A DNA stretch of 32,390 bases. It comes from Paracoccaceae bacterium. GTDB taxonomy: Bacteria > Pseudomonadota > Alphaproteobacteria > Rhodobacterales > Rhodobacteraceae. A model generated the notes under the pieces. That model had not been told where the DNA came from and made no database searches. It saw only the letters and a program-made list of their open reading frames with translations. A program made the translations under genes and the position numbers. The stretch covers positions 1 to 32,390 of the forward strand of contig JAHEAO010000034.1 of NCBI GenBank assembly GCA_024642725.1. Reading direction: 5' to 3'. Positions 8,081-16,345 of the stretch are shown piece by piece. Numbering within the stretch: the first letter of the stretch is position 1; every line of letters starts with the position of its first letter.

Positions 8081-9772
8081 ATGAACGTTCAGAATACGAA
8101 ACCCGGGGTCTGGAAATCCGGCAAGGGCAAGGGGCGGCATACGCCCAAGGGCCGTCAGTATGATGACGCCGCGCTGGCCGAAGTTCGGGACTTGCTGGGC
8201 GAAGCCCCGCGCCGCAGTGATCTGCTGATTGAGCACCTTCACCGCATTCAGGACCGCTACGGTTGCCTTGCTTCATCGCATCTTCGCGCCCTTGCTGAAG
8301 AAATGCGTCTGTCTCAGGCCGAGGTTTACGAGGTCGCAACGTTCTATTCCCATTTCGATGTGGTCAAGGAAGGCGAAGCGCCGCCCCCTGACCTGACCAT
8401 CCGTGTCTGCGACAGCCTGTCGTGCGAACTGGCCGGTGCTCAGCAGCTTCTGTCCGCTCTTGAAGCGGGCATGGATCCCGAAAAGGTGCGTGTCCTCCGC
8501 GCACCTTGCATGGGGCGCTGCGACACCGCGCCGGTTCTTGAAATCGGCCACAACCACATCGACCATGCGACACCGGAAAAAGTTCTGGCCGCGATCAAGG
8601 CCGGTGACACCCATGCCCATGTGCCAGAGTATCAGGACTTCGCGACCTACAAGGCGGGCGGTGGCTACAAGGTGCTGGCAGAGTTGCGCGATGGCGTGGC
8701 GACGCCGGAAGAGATTCAGGACCGGGTCCTTGCATCCGGCCTGCGGGGTCTCGGAGGGGCAGGCTTTCCCTCGGGGCGCAAATGGTCTTTCGTACGTGCC
8801 GAAAAGGGGCCGCGCTATCTGGCGGTCAACGGCGACGAGGGCGAACCGGGAACCTTCAAGGACCGTTACTACCTTGAAAGGACGCCGCATCTTTTCCTTG
8901 AAGGCATGCTGATCGCAGCATGGGCGGTCGAGGCGGAAAAGTGCTTCATCTACATGCGCGACGAATATCCCGCCGTGCTCAAGATCCTTGCCACCGAAAT
9001 CGCGGAACTGGAAATGGCCGGGATCATCGCGCCCGGCTACGTCGATCTGCGCCGCGGAGCGGGCGCCTATATCTGCGGCGAGGAAAGCGCGATGATCGAG
9101 TCGATTGAGGGCAAGCGTGGCCTGCCGCGCCACCGCCCCCCGTTCGTGGCGCAGGTTGGCATCTTCGATCGCCCGACCTTGGTTCACAACGTCGAAACGC
9201 TCTATTGGGTCACAAAGGTCTGCCGCGAAGGGCCCGAGGTGCTTTCGTCCACCGAAAAGAACGGCCGGAAGGGGCTGCGATCCTACTCGGTCTCGGGCCG
9301 CGTCAAATCGCCCGGCGTGCATCTCTTGCCCGCCGGTTCGACCATCATGGACATTATCGAGGCTGCCGGCGGCATGCTGGATGGCCACAGCTTCAAGGCG
9401 TATCAACCCGGCGGCCCGTCTGCCGGTCTCCTGCCTGCCAGCATGAACGACATCCCGATGGATTTCGACACGCTGCAACCGCACGGCAGTTTCATCGGGT
9501 CCGCCGCGATCGTTATCCTGTCCGACAAGGACCGCGCACGCGACGCCGCGCTGAACATGCTGCGTTTCTTCGAGGATGAAAGCTGCGGCCAGTGCACCCC
9601 CTGCCGGGTCGGTTGCGAAAAGGCGGTCAAGCTGATGCAGGCCGACAGATGGGACCAGCCGCTGCTGGAAGACCTGTGCAAGGTCATGGTCGACGCCTCG
9701 ATCTGCGGTCTCGGGCAGGCGGCGCCAAACCCGATCCTGCTGACCATGAAACATTTCGCGGATGAGGTGTAA
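8081..9772 (+). CDS. Formate dehydrogenase diaphorase subunit, fused FdsG (NuoE) and FdsB (NuoF)
   Basis: This 563-residue protein joins two complex-I-like subunits. Residues about 30-180 form a NuoE/FdsG thioredoxin-like domain with four [2Fe-2S] cysteines (C110, C115, C143, C147). Residues about 195-560 form NuoF/FdsB, with the NADH-binding loop GLRGLGGAGFPSGRKW (220-235), an FMN region containing NGDEGEPGTFKDRYY, RRGAGAYICGEESA, and a [4Fe-4S] site CGQCTPC plus C542. It passes electrons from formate oxidation to NAD+. The ATG at 8081 is chosen for the strong CAGGGAGAGG just upstream; an in-frame ATG at 8054 has no ribosome binding site. The catalytic subunit gene follows after three bases. 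The same fusion is known in Fdh1B of Methylobacterium extorquens. Confidence 0.93.
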   Translation: MNVQNTKPGVWKSGKGKGRHTPKGRQYDDAALAEVRDLLGEAPRRSDLLIEHLHRIQDRYGCLASSHLRALAEEMRLSQAEVYEVATFYSHFDVVKEGEAPPPDLTIRVCDSLSCELAGAQQLLSALEAGMDPEKVRVLRAPCMGRCDTAPVLEIGHNHIDHATPEKVLAAIKAGDTHAHVPEYQDFATYKAGGGYKVLAELRDGVATPEEIQDRVLASGLRGLGGAGFPSGRKWSFVRAEKGPRYLAVNGDEGEPGTFKDRYYLERTPHLFLEGMLIAAWAVEAEKCFIYMRDEYPAVLKILATEIAELEMAGIIAPGYVDLRRGAGAYICGEESAMIESIEGKRGLPRHRPPFVAQVGIFDRPTLVHNVETLYWVTKVCREGPEVLSSTEKNGRKGLRSYSVSGRVKSPGVHLLPAGSTIMDIIEAAGGMLDGHSFKAYQPGGPSAGLLPASMNDIPMDFDTLQPHGSFIGSAAIVILSDKDRARDAALNMLRFFEDESCGQCTPCRVGCEKAVKLMQADRWDQPLLEDLCKVMVDASICGLGQAAPNPILLTMKHFADEV

Positions 9773-9775
9773 GCC

Positions 9776-12544
9776 ATGAGCAAGACAATCAAGTTCTCGC
9801 TGGACGGAAAAGACGTCACCGCCGAGGCGGGCGAAACCATCTGGCAAGTCGCCAAACGCGAAGGCACCACGATTCCGCATCTCTGCCACAAGGATTCCCC
9901 CGGCTATCGGTCCGACGGTAACTGCCGCGCCTGCATGGTCGAGATCGACGGCGAGCGTGTGCTTGCGGCCTCCTGCGTCCGGACGCCGTCCGAAGGCATG
10001 GTGGTCAAATCCCAATCCGCCCGAGCCAAGACCGCCCGCAAGATGGTTGTCGAGATGCTGGTCGCCGACCAGCCGCCAAAGGAAGAGGCCCATGACAGCG
10101 CCTCGCATTTCTGGGACATGGCCGACGCGCAAGGTGTGACCGGCAGCCGCTTCCCGAAGATCGAGAAAGAACGCGTCCCGCTCCTGGATGCCTCGCATCT
10201 CGCGATGTCTGTCAACCTTGACGCCTGCATCCAGTGCAACCTGTGCGTCCGCGCCTGCCGTGAAGTGCAGGTCAACGATGTCATCGGCATGTCCGGCCGT
10301 GGCCACGACAGCAAGATCACCTTCGATTTTGACGATCCGATGGGCGAATCGACCTGTGTCGCCTGTGGTGAATGTGTACAGGCCTGTCCGACCGGTGCCC
10401 TGATGCCGGCCACGGTGCTCGACGATGCCGGGCATGGGTCCAGCAAGGATTTCGACCGTGAAGTCGAAAGCGTCTGCCCGTTCTGCGGCGTGGGCTGCCA
10501 GTTGTCCTTCAAGATCAAGGACGACAAGATTGCATGGGTCGATGGTGTCGATGGTCCGGCCAATGAAAATCGGCTGTGCGTCAAGGGACGCTTCGGGTTC
10601 GACTACATCCACCACCCGCACCGGCTCACAAAGCCGCTGATCCGGCGCGATGATGCGCCGGCCAAGGGGCTGAATGTCGATCCGGCAAACCTGATGACCC
10701 ATTTCCGCGAAGCGAGCTGGGAAGAAGCTCTGGATGTCGCCGCGAACGGGATGAAGGGTCGGGGCCGGGAAATCGCCGGCTTCGGTTCCGCCAAATGTTC
10801 GAACGAAGAAGCCTATCTGTTCCAGAAGCTCATTCGTCAGGCCTTCCTGCACAACAACGTCGATCACTGCACCCGGCTTTGTCATGCATCCTCGGTAGCG
10901 GCGCTGCTGGAAAACGTCGGATCGGGCGCGGTCACCGCGACATTCAACGAGATCGAGAATGCGGACGTCGCCATCGTCATCGGTGCGAACCCGACCGAAA
11001 ACCACCCCGTCGCTGCGACTTATTTCAAGCAGTTCGCCAAGCGCGGCGGCAAGCTGATCGTCATGGACCCGCGCGGCACAGGCATGAAGCGGCACGCCAC
11101 GCACATGCTCCAGTTCCGCCCGGGCACCGATGTGGCAATGCTGAACGCGATCATGAATGTGATCGTCGAAGAACGGCTCTACGACGAACAATACATCGCC
11201 GGCTTCACCGAGAACTGGGACGCGATGAAGGAACATCTGAAAGGCTTCACGCCCGAAAAGATGGAACCGCTCTGCGGCATCAAGGCGGAAACGCTGCGCG
11301 CCGTCGCGCGCGATTTTGCAGGCGCGAAGGCCGGTATGATCTTCTGGGGCATGGGCGTGTCGCAGCATATTCACGGCACCGACAATTCACGCTGCCTGAT
11401 CTCACTCGCCCTGATGACCGGACAGGTCGGGCGGCCCGGCGCCGGCCTCCACCCCCTGCGCGGCCAGAACAACGTTCAGGGCGCCTCCGATGCCGGCCTG
11501 ATCCCGATGTTCCTGCCCGACTACCAGACGGTCACCGACGACGGCGTTCGCAAGGCCTTCACCGAAGTCTGGGGGTCCGGCGATTTCTCGAATGAAAAGG
11601 GTCTGACGGTTGTCGAGATCATGGATGCGATCCATGCCGGCGACATCAAGGGCATGTATATTCTCGGTGAAAACCCGGCGATGTCGGACCCCGATGTCGA
11701 ACATGCCCGAGACGCCCTGGCGAAACTCGACCACCTTGTGGTGCAGGACATCTTCCTGACCGAAACCGCGAACTACGCCGATGTGGTGCTGCCGTCCTCG
11801 GCCTGGCCGGAAAAGACCGGCACGGTCACGAATACCAACCGCCAGGTGCAGATGGGCCGCCCTGCCGTGCCGCCTCCGGGCGACGCGCGCGAGGATTGGT
11901 GGATCACCAATGAACTGGCCAAGCGACTTGACCTGAATTGGGATTACACACACCCCAGCCAGGTGTTCGCCGAGATGAAGCTCAACATGAAGAGCTTCGA
12001 CAACATCACCTGGGAGCGCTTGGAAAAAGCTGCCGTGACCTATCCCAGCCTGACCCCCGACGACCCCGGACAGGCGATCGTTTTCGCGGAAGGTTTCCCG
12101 CGTCCGAACGGTCGCGCGCGGTTCACACCGGCGCAGGTCACCGCGCCCGCCGAGACGCCCGATGCCGACTATCCGATGATCCTGACGACCGGGCGTCAGC
12201 TGGAACATTGGCATACCGGATCGATGACCCGCCGGGCCAGTGTTCTGGACTGGGCGGAGCCAGAGGCGAATGCCTCGCTGCACCCCAAGACGCTCCGGAA
12301 ACTGGGCGTCGAACCCGGTGGGATGATCACGCTTGAGACGCGCCGCGGTTCAATACGGATCATGGCCCGTGCGGACCGCGCCGTGTCAGAGGATATGGTG
12401 TTCCTGCCCTTTGCCTATGTCGAAGCGGCGGCGAACATTCTGACCAACCCGGCGCTCGACCCTTTCGGCAAGATCCCCGAGTTCAAGTTCTCTGCCTGTC
12501 GGGTATCAGCCGCACCCGCCGAAACGGTTCACGCGGCCGAATAG
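9776..12544 (+). CDS. fdhF: NAD-dependent formate dehydrogenase catalytic (alpha) subunit
   Basis: This 922-residue cytoplasmic molybdo- or tungsto-enzyme oxidises formate to CO2. In order it has a [2Fe-2S] domain (C37, C50, C53, C67), a 2x[4Fe-4S] ferredoxin domain (C151, C154, C157, C161; C194, C197, C200, C204), and the bis-MGD domain with its own cluster (C234, C237, C241, C268). The metal ligand is C369 in DHCTRLCH, encoded by TGT, not selenocysteine. A C-terminal dinucleotide-binding domain starts near residue 800. Residues 68-150 contain no cysteine, so the His-Cys3 cluster found in NuoG and in classic FdsA seems absent, and the protein is somewhat shorter than those. GAGGTG precedes the ATG. 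fdsC, fdsD and fdhD homologues do not follow; a strong terminator does. It is equivalent to FdsA/Fdh1A. Confidence 0.95.
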   Translation: MSKTIKFSLDGKDVTAEAGETIWQVAKREGTTIPHLCHKDSPGYRSDGNCRACMVEIDGERVLAASCVRTPSEGMVVKSQSARAKTARKMVVEMLVADQPPKEEAHDSASHFWDMADAQGVTGSRFPKIEKERVPLLDASHLAMSVNLDACIQCNLCVRACREVQVNDVIGMSGRGHDSKITFDFDDPMGESTCVACGECVQACPTGALMPATVLDDAGHGSSKDFDREVESVCPFCGVGCQLSFKIKDDKIAWVDGVDGPANENRLCVKGRFGFDYIHHPHRLTKPLIRRDDAPAKGLNVDPANLMTHFREASWEEALDVAANGMKGRGREIAGFGSAKCSNEEAYLFQKLIRQAFLHNNVDHCTRLCHASSVAALLENVGSGAVTATFNEIENADVAIVIGANPTENHPVAATYFKQFAKRGGKLIVMDPRGTGMKRHATHMLQFRPGTDVAMLNAIMNVIVEERLYDEQYIAGFTENWDAMKEHLKGFTPEKMEPLCGIKAETLRAVARDFAGAKAGMIFWGMGVSQHIHGTDNSRCLISLALMTGQVGRPGAGLHPLRGQNNVQGASDAGLIPMFLPDYQTVTDDGVRKAFTEVWGSGDFSNEKGLTVVEIMDAIHAGDIKGMYILGENPAMSDPDVEHARDALAKLDHLVVQDIFLTETANYADVVLPSSAWPEKTGTVTNTNRQVQMGRPAVPPPGDAREDWWITNELAKRLDLNWDYTHPSQVFAEMKLNMKSFDNITWERLEKAAVTYPSLTPDDPGQAIVFAEGFPRPNGRARFTPAQVTAPAETPDADYPMILTTGRQLEHWHTGSMTRRASVLDWAEPEANASLHPKTLRKLGVEPGGMITLETRRGSIRIMARADRAVSEDMVFLPFAYVEAAANILTNPALDPFGKIPEFKFSACRVSAAPAETVHAAE

Positions 12545-12566
12545 CAGCGGTCAGGCACCACAAAAG

Positions 12567-12594
12567 GAAACGCTGCCCCTCGGGGCAGCGTTTC
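12567..12594 (+). terminator. Strong intrinsic terminator after formate dehydrogenase
   Basis: A 13-bp perfect stem (GAAACGCTGCCCC with GGGGCAGCGTTTC) with a minimal loop begins 23 bases after the dehydrogenase stop. The A and T bases at its base give a bidirectional look, so it could also stop transcripts of the minus-strand gene that ends at 12630. Confidence 0.85.
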
Positions 12595-12629
12595 ATTCAT
12601 TCGCACGGATATTTCCGAGAATTCCGGTT

Positions 12630-13112
12630 TCAGAGTTCTTCTTCCGGGGCCTTGTGGTCGGTCGGCCGGGTCCGACCGAGGTAGAAACGGACATCGAATG
12701 CGCCGCGCCGCAGGCTTAGCCTGTACTCCGGCATCGAACGGTTCTCGGCCCGGGCGGCTTCCCGAAACAGTGCCGCGATCTGGGTCTGGGCTGCAATCAC
12801 CTTTGCGGGATCGTCTTGCCCGACCGTGTGGTCGGGCACGATATTCTCGACGACGAACTCGTCCTTGCTCAAGCTCTTGCAGTGCCGGATCGCCTGGGCA
12901 AAACCATTGCGGATTGTATCGGGCGACGCGTCCCTGATCTTGCTCCAATCGACAAGAATTTCGTGGCGGGTTCTTTCAAGCTGCCAATTTTCTGAAGACG
13001 GCATTCTAGCCTCGGTTTTGGGTGTCCGCCGTTTCGGCGCCAGCAATTCGTTACGGGCGATCAATCCGCCGCTCCGTGCCGTGGTCATTTCGATGGTCGC
13101 CATGCTGTTCAC
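12630..13112 (-). CDS. Uncharacterised 160-residue protein
   Basis: I do not recognise this protein. It is soluble and charged, with a basic N-terminal part (residues 20-35, RNELLAPKRRTPKTEAR), a middle part with LVDWSKIRDASPDTIRNGF, and an alternating basic/hydrophobic C-terminal strand region (YRLSLRRGAFDVRFYLGR) ending in an acidic EEEL tail. No signal peptide or membrane helix is visible. The start is taken as the GTG at 13112, with GGGGAG nine bases upstream; an ATG at 13103 would shorten it by three residues. It converges on the formate dehydrogenase operon with that operon's terminator between them. Its long open frame and codon pattern support a real gene, but it could be narrowly distributed. 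Confidence 0.6.
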   Translation of the reverse strand: MNSMATIEMTTARSGGLIARNELLAPKRRTPKTEARMPSSENWQLERTRHEILVDWSKIRDASPDTIRNGFAQAIRHCKSLSKDEFVVENIVPDHTVGQDDPAKVIAAQTQIAALFREAARAENRSMPEYRLSLRRGAFDVRFYLGRTRPTDHKAPEEEL

Positions 13113-13485
13113 TTTGAAACACTCCCCGTTGCCATTTGGCCAAACTCAGTGTCGTTGCGTGTCTTTTTCCGGCCTCTTAACTCTGGGTATTCGGTCCGGA
13201 ACACCTTCACCGTGTTGGCAAATACGCGGCTTGATAAGACTCTAAATTGAAAAGGAGCGTTCACTCTGGGGAAACAATCGTACTTATTTCTGCCACAATC
13301 TCTGAATCTCGGAAGTTATTGGTATTTCTTCTGACACATTGTTGCCTCAATTCAGGTTTGCCCGTCGCAATTTAGCCGGATTGGGTGCTGCAAAGTCGCC
13401 TGTTTATGGAGCACCTGACCTTTTAGACAGGTTGTTCAGGGGAGATTTTTCGAGATTCCCGCAGGAAATTGCGAATCGGCGGGTC
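13113..13485. other. Intergenic region of 373 bp without a gene
   Basis: This gap separates the AbrB-family gene and the uncharacterised gene, both on the minus strand, so it should hold the promoter of the latter. It is visibly richer in A and T than its surroundings. A 10-bp palindrome TTTGGCCAAA lies at 13135-13144, some 23 bases before the GTG start, and a weak AACAC/GTGTT inverted repeat lies at 13200-13216. I see no tRNA, terminator or convincing small gene. Confidence 0.5.
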
Positions 13486-14544
13486 TCAGCCTGTGCGATT
13501 CTCAATCAGTCGAAACACCAGCGGCGCGCCGAAGATCACGACAGTGATGCGCGCCATGTGGCTGATCGAGACATAGGCGATGTCCTGACCCATCGCCAAT
13601 GCCAGCAGGCTCATCTCGGTCAGGCCGCCGGGTGAATAGGCAAGAAAGGCTTGCCGCAGGTCGGTGCCGGTCAAACGCGCCAGCGCTTCGGCAAAGCCGA
13701 CCGCGACCAGAAGCATAAGCGTCGAAGATCCCGCGCCCAGCACCAGATCGCGCCCGATATCTCGCAATTCGGTCCCTGCGAACCGGCAGCCGATGACAGT
13801 CCCAAGAACAATCTGCGAGCTGATGATCAGTATCGTCGGCGGCGGCACCGCGACCACGCCGGCGACATGCGCCGCGCCGCTCAGCAACATCGGGCCAAGC
13901 ATCGGTGCGGCGGGCAATCGCAGCCATCTTCCAAGCGGGACTCCGGCCAGCGCCGCACCGATCAGCCACGCCGCATCCTGAAGACCCAGCACGTCGATGC
14001 CCACATAGGGGCGGGATTGCCGGTTCGATGCGACGCCAAGAACCAGGCCGAAGAACAGCACGACAAAGACGATGACCACGAGAATGCGAACGGCATGCGC
14101 CAGCGCGATGCGGCGTTCATCACCCCCGGCCGCCGAGCCCAGGATCACCATATCGTTCAACCCGCCCGGCATGGCGGAAAAGAACGCGGTCACCGGATCA
14201 AAGCCGCCGACGCGACGGTAGAACTGATAGGACACGGCACCTGCCGTCGCCAGAAACGGTGCCAGCAGCAGCATGGACGGCCACCAGTGCACGGCTTGCA
14301 TCAGCACCTCGTGGTTCAGCGCCGATCCCAGCATCACGCCGATGATCGGAATGACGATCGGGCGCAGCCGCATCGGTGCCGAAACCGGAGCGCGGGCTAT
14401 CGCGGCAAGCGTGTTGCCGATCATCGGGCCCAGCATCCAGGGCAGGGGCACGCCAAGCCGGTTGGCAAGCACGCCGCTGCCGATGCCGATGCACAGCGCA
14501 AGCATCGGTCCCCGCCAGTCTGCGAAAGAAATTTTCCAGCTCAT
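13486..14544 (-). CDS. AbrB-family integral membrane protein (putative transporter)
   Basis: This 352-residue protein has about ten hydrophobic helices arranged as two similar halves. Each half has the family hallmark: LGVPLPWMLGPMIGNTLAA near residues 29-47, and a matching LRLPAAPMLGPMLLSGAAHV in the second half. The family (often mislabelled ammonia monooxygenase or AbrB regulator) consists of membrane proteins of unknown substrate, not DNA-binding proteins. The ATG at 14544 has no strong ribosome binding site. The gene stands between trhO and the uncharacterised protein on the same strand, 111 bases downstream of trhO, so it may be co-transcribed with trhO. Confidence 0.88.
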   Translation of the reverse strand: MSWKISFADWRGPMLALCIGIGSGVLANRLGVPLPWMLGPMIGNTLAAIARAPVSAPMRLRPIVIPIIGVMLGSALNHEVLMQAVHWWPSMLLLAPFLATAGAVSYQFYRRVGGFDPVTAFFSAMPGGLNDMVILGSAAGGDERRIALAHAVRILVVIVFVVLFFGLVLGVASNRQSRPYVGIDVLGLQDAAWLIGAALAGVPLGRWLRLPAAPMLGPMLLSGAAHVAGVVAVPPPTILIISSQIVLGTVIGCRFAGTELRDIGRDLVLGAGSSTLMLLVAVGFAEALARLTGTDLRQAFLAYSPGGLTEMSLLALAMGQDIAYVSISHMARITVVIFGAPLVFRLIENRTG

Positions 14545-14655
14545 CTTGTCTGATTAGCGCCGCCACGCGGCAGCCGCGACCCCGAAAATCCCACCCTGTG
14601 CCGCTTGCTGGGACTTTCCGCTGAAGTTTCCGGAAATCGGGGGGTCCGGACCCCG

Positions 14656-15564
14656 TCAGTCTCGCTGGCCGATGTGCATTTCACCCCGAGCTTCGGCCAG
14701 CGCGACCTGTCTCTGCCGCTCGCGAAACCGCGCCTTGTCCTCGGCGCTGGTCTCTGAAACGCAGTGATGGCAGGACACGCCATGTTCGTACTCGGGCCGC
14801 GCCTTGTCCTCGGGCAGGATCGGGCGGCGGCAGGCGTAGCACAATTCATGTGGTCCCTCGACCAGCCCGTGTCCGACCGAAACGCGGCCGTCGAACACGA
14901 AACATTCGCCATTCCAGCGGCTTTCGTCCTCGGGCACGACCTCGAGGTATTTAAGAATGCCGCCCTTGAGGTGATAGACATCCTCGACCCCCTGACCCAG
15001 CAGGTAGTTGGTCGATTTCTCACAGCGAATGCCGCCGGTGCAGAACATGGCGATCCGCTTGTTGTGAAACCGGGCTTTGTTGGCCTCCCACCAGGCCGGG
15101 AACTCACCGAAACTCCGGGTGACGGGATCGATGGCGCCCTCGAACGTACCGATGGCGACCTCGTAATCGTTGCGGGTGTCGATCACCGCCACATCCGGCG
15201 CTTCGATCAATGCGTTCCAGTCTGCCGCATCCACGTAATGGCCGACGCGCGCGCGCGGATCGACGTCCGGCTGACCCATCGTCACGATCTCGCGCTTCAA
15301 CCGCACCTTCATCCGGTTGAACGGCATCTGGTCGGCGCTGCTTTCCTTCCATTCCAGATCGGCACAGCCGGGCAGGGCGCGGATATGCTTCAGAACGGCG
15401 TCTATCCCGGCGCGGGGGCCGGCGATCGTGCCGTTGATCCCTTCGCGCGCCAGCAGCAGCGTGCCCTTGACTCGTTCTTTCAGGCACAGGTCCAGCAGCG
15501 GTTCCCGCAAGGCGGCGGGTTCCGGGAAGCGCGTGAAGTGATAGAGGGCCGCAATGGTAAACAT
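14656..15564 (-). CDS. trhO: tRNA uridine(34) hydroxylase, rhodanese family (TrhO/YceA)
   Basis: This 302-residue protein matches the former UPF0176 family. It has an N-terminal acylphosphatase-like part ([17 protein letters not shown], 33-49), a rhodanese domain with the catalytic-loop motif CTGGIRCEK (175-183), and a C-terminal cysteine-rich segment with CYACRRP and CHHC that may bind a metal. TrhO makes 5-hydroxyuridine at the wobble position of tRNAs, the first step to 5-oxyacetyl derivatives. Length and motifs are normal. The ATG at 15564 lacks a clear ribosome binding site. It is divergent from pncA with about 100 bases between the starts. Confidence 0.94.
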   Translation of the reverse strand: MFTIAALYHFTRFPEPAALREPLLDLCLKERVKGTLLLAREGINGTIAGPRAGIDAVLKHIRALPGCADLEWKESSADQMPFNRMKVRLKREIVTMGQPDVDPRARVGHYVDAADWNALIEAPDVAVIDTRNDYEVAIGTFEGAIDPVTRSFGEFPAWWEANKARFHNKRIAMFCTGGIRCEKSTNYLLGQGVEDVYHLKGGILKYLEVVPEDESRWNGECFVFDGRVSVGHGLVEGPHELCYACRRPILPEDKARPEYEHGVSCHHCVSETSAEDKARFRERQRQVALAEARGEMHIGQRD

Positions 15565-15665
15565 GGCGCGCGGAATACGGCAAAGGGCAGGGGGAGGGCA
15601 AGGGGCCCGGTTGACGCGGGCGAGGGGGCGACTTACCCAAGTGATAGCGCAGCCGGAGCCAGAAG

Positions 15666-16271
15666 ATGCAGAATGCCAGTCATGCCCTCGTCGTCATTGA
15701 TGTCCAGAATGATTTCTGCCCCGGCGGGCGGCTGGCGGTGAACGATGGCGACAAGATCGTGCCCGGCATCAACGCGCTGATGAAAGACTTCCAGACCGTC
15801 ATCCTGACGCAGGACTGGCACCCCGCTGACCATTCTTCATTTGCCAGCCAGCATGATGGCGGGACCGCGTTCAGCGTCATCCAGATGGCCTACGGGCCGC
15901 AGGTGCTGTGGCCGGACCACTGCATTCAGGGGTCGCATGGCGCCGCTTTGCACAAGGATCTGAACACGGATCCCGCGAACCTGATCATCCGCAAGGGTTT
16001 CCGCCGCCAGATCGACAGCTACTCTGCGTTTTTCGAGAATGACCACGTAACATCGACCGGGCTGCACGGCTATTGCTCCGAACGCGGCATCGACCGGTTG
16101 ACCATGGTCGGCCTCGCCACCGATTTCTGCGTGCAGTATTCCGCGCTCGATGCGGCAGGTCTGGGCTACAAGGTCAACGTGCGTGAAGATCTGTGCAGGG
16201 CCATCGATCTTGACGGGTCACTCGATGCAGCGCGCAAGGCCATGCGGACGGCAGGGGTCGGACTCGACTGA
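15666..16271 (+). CDS. pncA: Nicotinamidase (PncA)
   Basis: This 201-residue cytoplasmic hydrolase converts nicotinamide to nicotinate for NAD salvage and may also act on pyrazinamide. It starts [19 protein letters not shown], typical of the family. The catalytic triad is D12, K110 and C155 (in [12 protein letters not shown]), and metal-ligand candidates are D50, H52, H56 and H85. GGAG stands seven bases before the ATG. The next gene, 74 bases on, encodes nicotinate phosphoribosyltransferase, the following step of the same pathway. An 11-base sequence, GCAGCCGGAGC, is found at the ribosome binding site of both genes. Confidence 0.95.
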   Translation: MQNASHALVVIDVQNDFCPGGRLAVNDGDKIVPGINALMKDFQTVILTQDWHPADHSSFASQHDGGTAFSVIQMAYGPQVLWPDHCIQGSHGAALHKDLNTDPANLIIRKGFRRQIDSYSAFFENDHVTSTGLHGYCSERGIDRLTMVGLATDFCVQYSALDAAGLGYKVNVREDLCRAIDLDGSLDAARKAMRTAGVGLD

Positions 16272-16345
16272 CCTTCGCGCAAGCCCGAACTTGCCTTTTC
16301 CACCAGCGACCGATTAACTCCTTCAGGCCGCAGCCGGAGCATGAA

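Noticed and set aside
8273-11374. A 1033-codon open frame on the minus strand opposite the formate dehydrogenase genes.
   Set aside because: The plus-strand frames encode complete, motif-rich enzyme subunits. The antisense frame is rich in His, Arg and Asp, has no recognisable motif and is explained by GC-rich codon positions of the real genes.
13339-13635. A 98-codon plus-strand frame in the gap before the AbrB-family gene.
   Set aside because: It starts with TTG without a ribosome binding site and runs about 150 bases into the well-supported AbrB-family gene.
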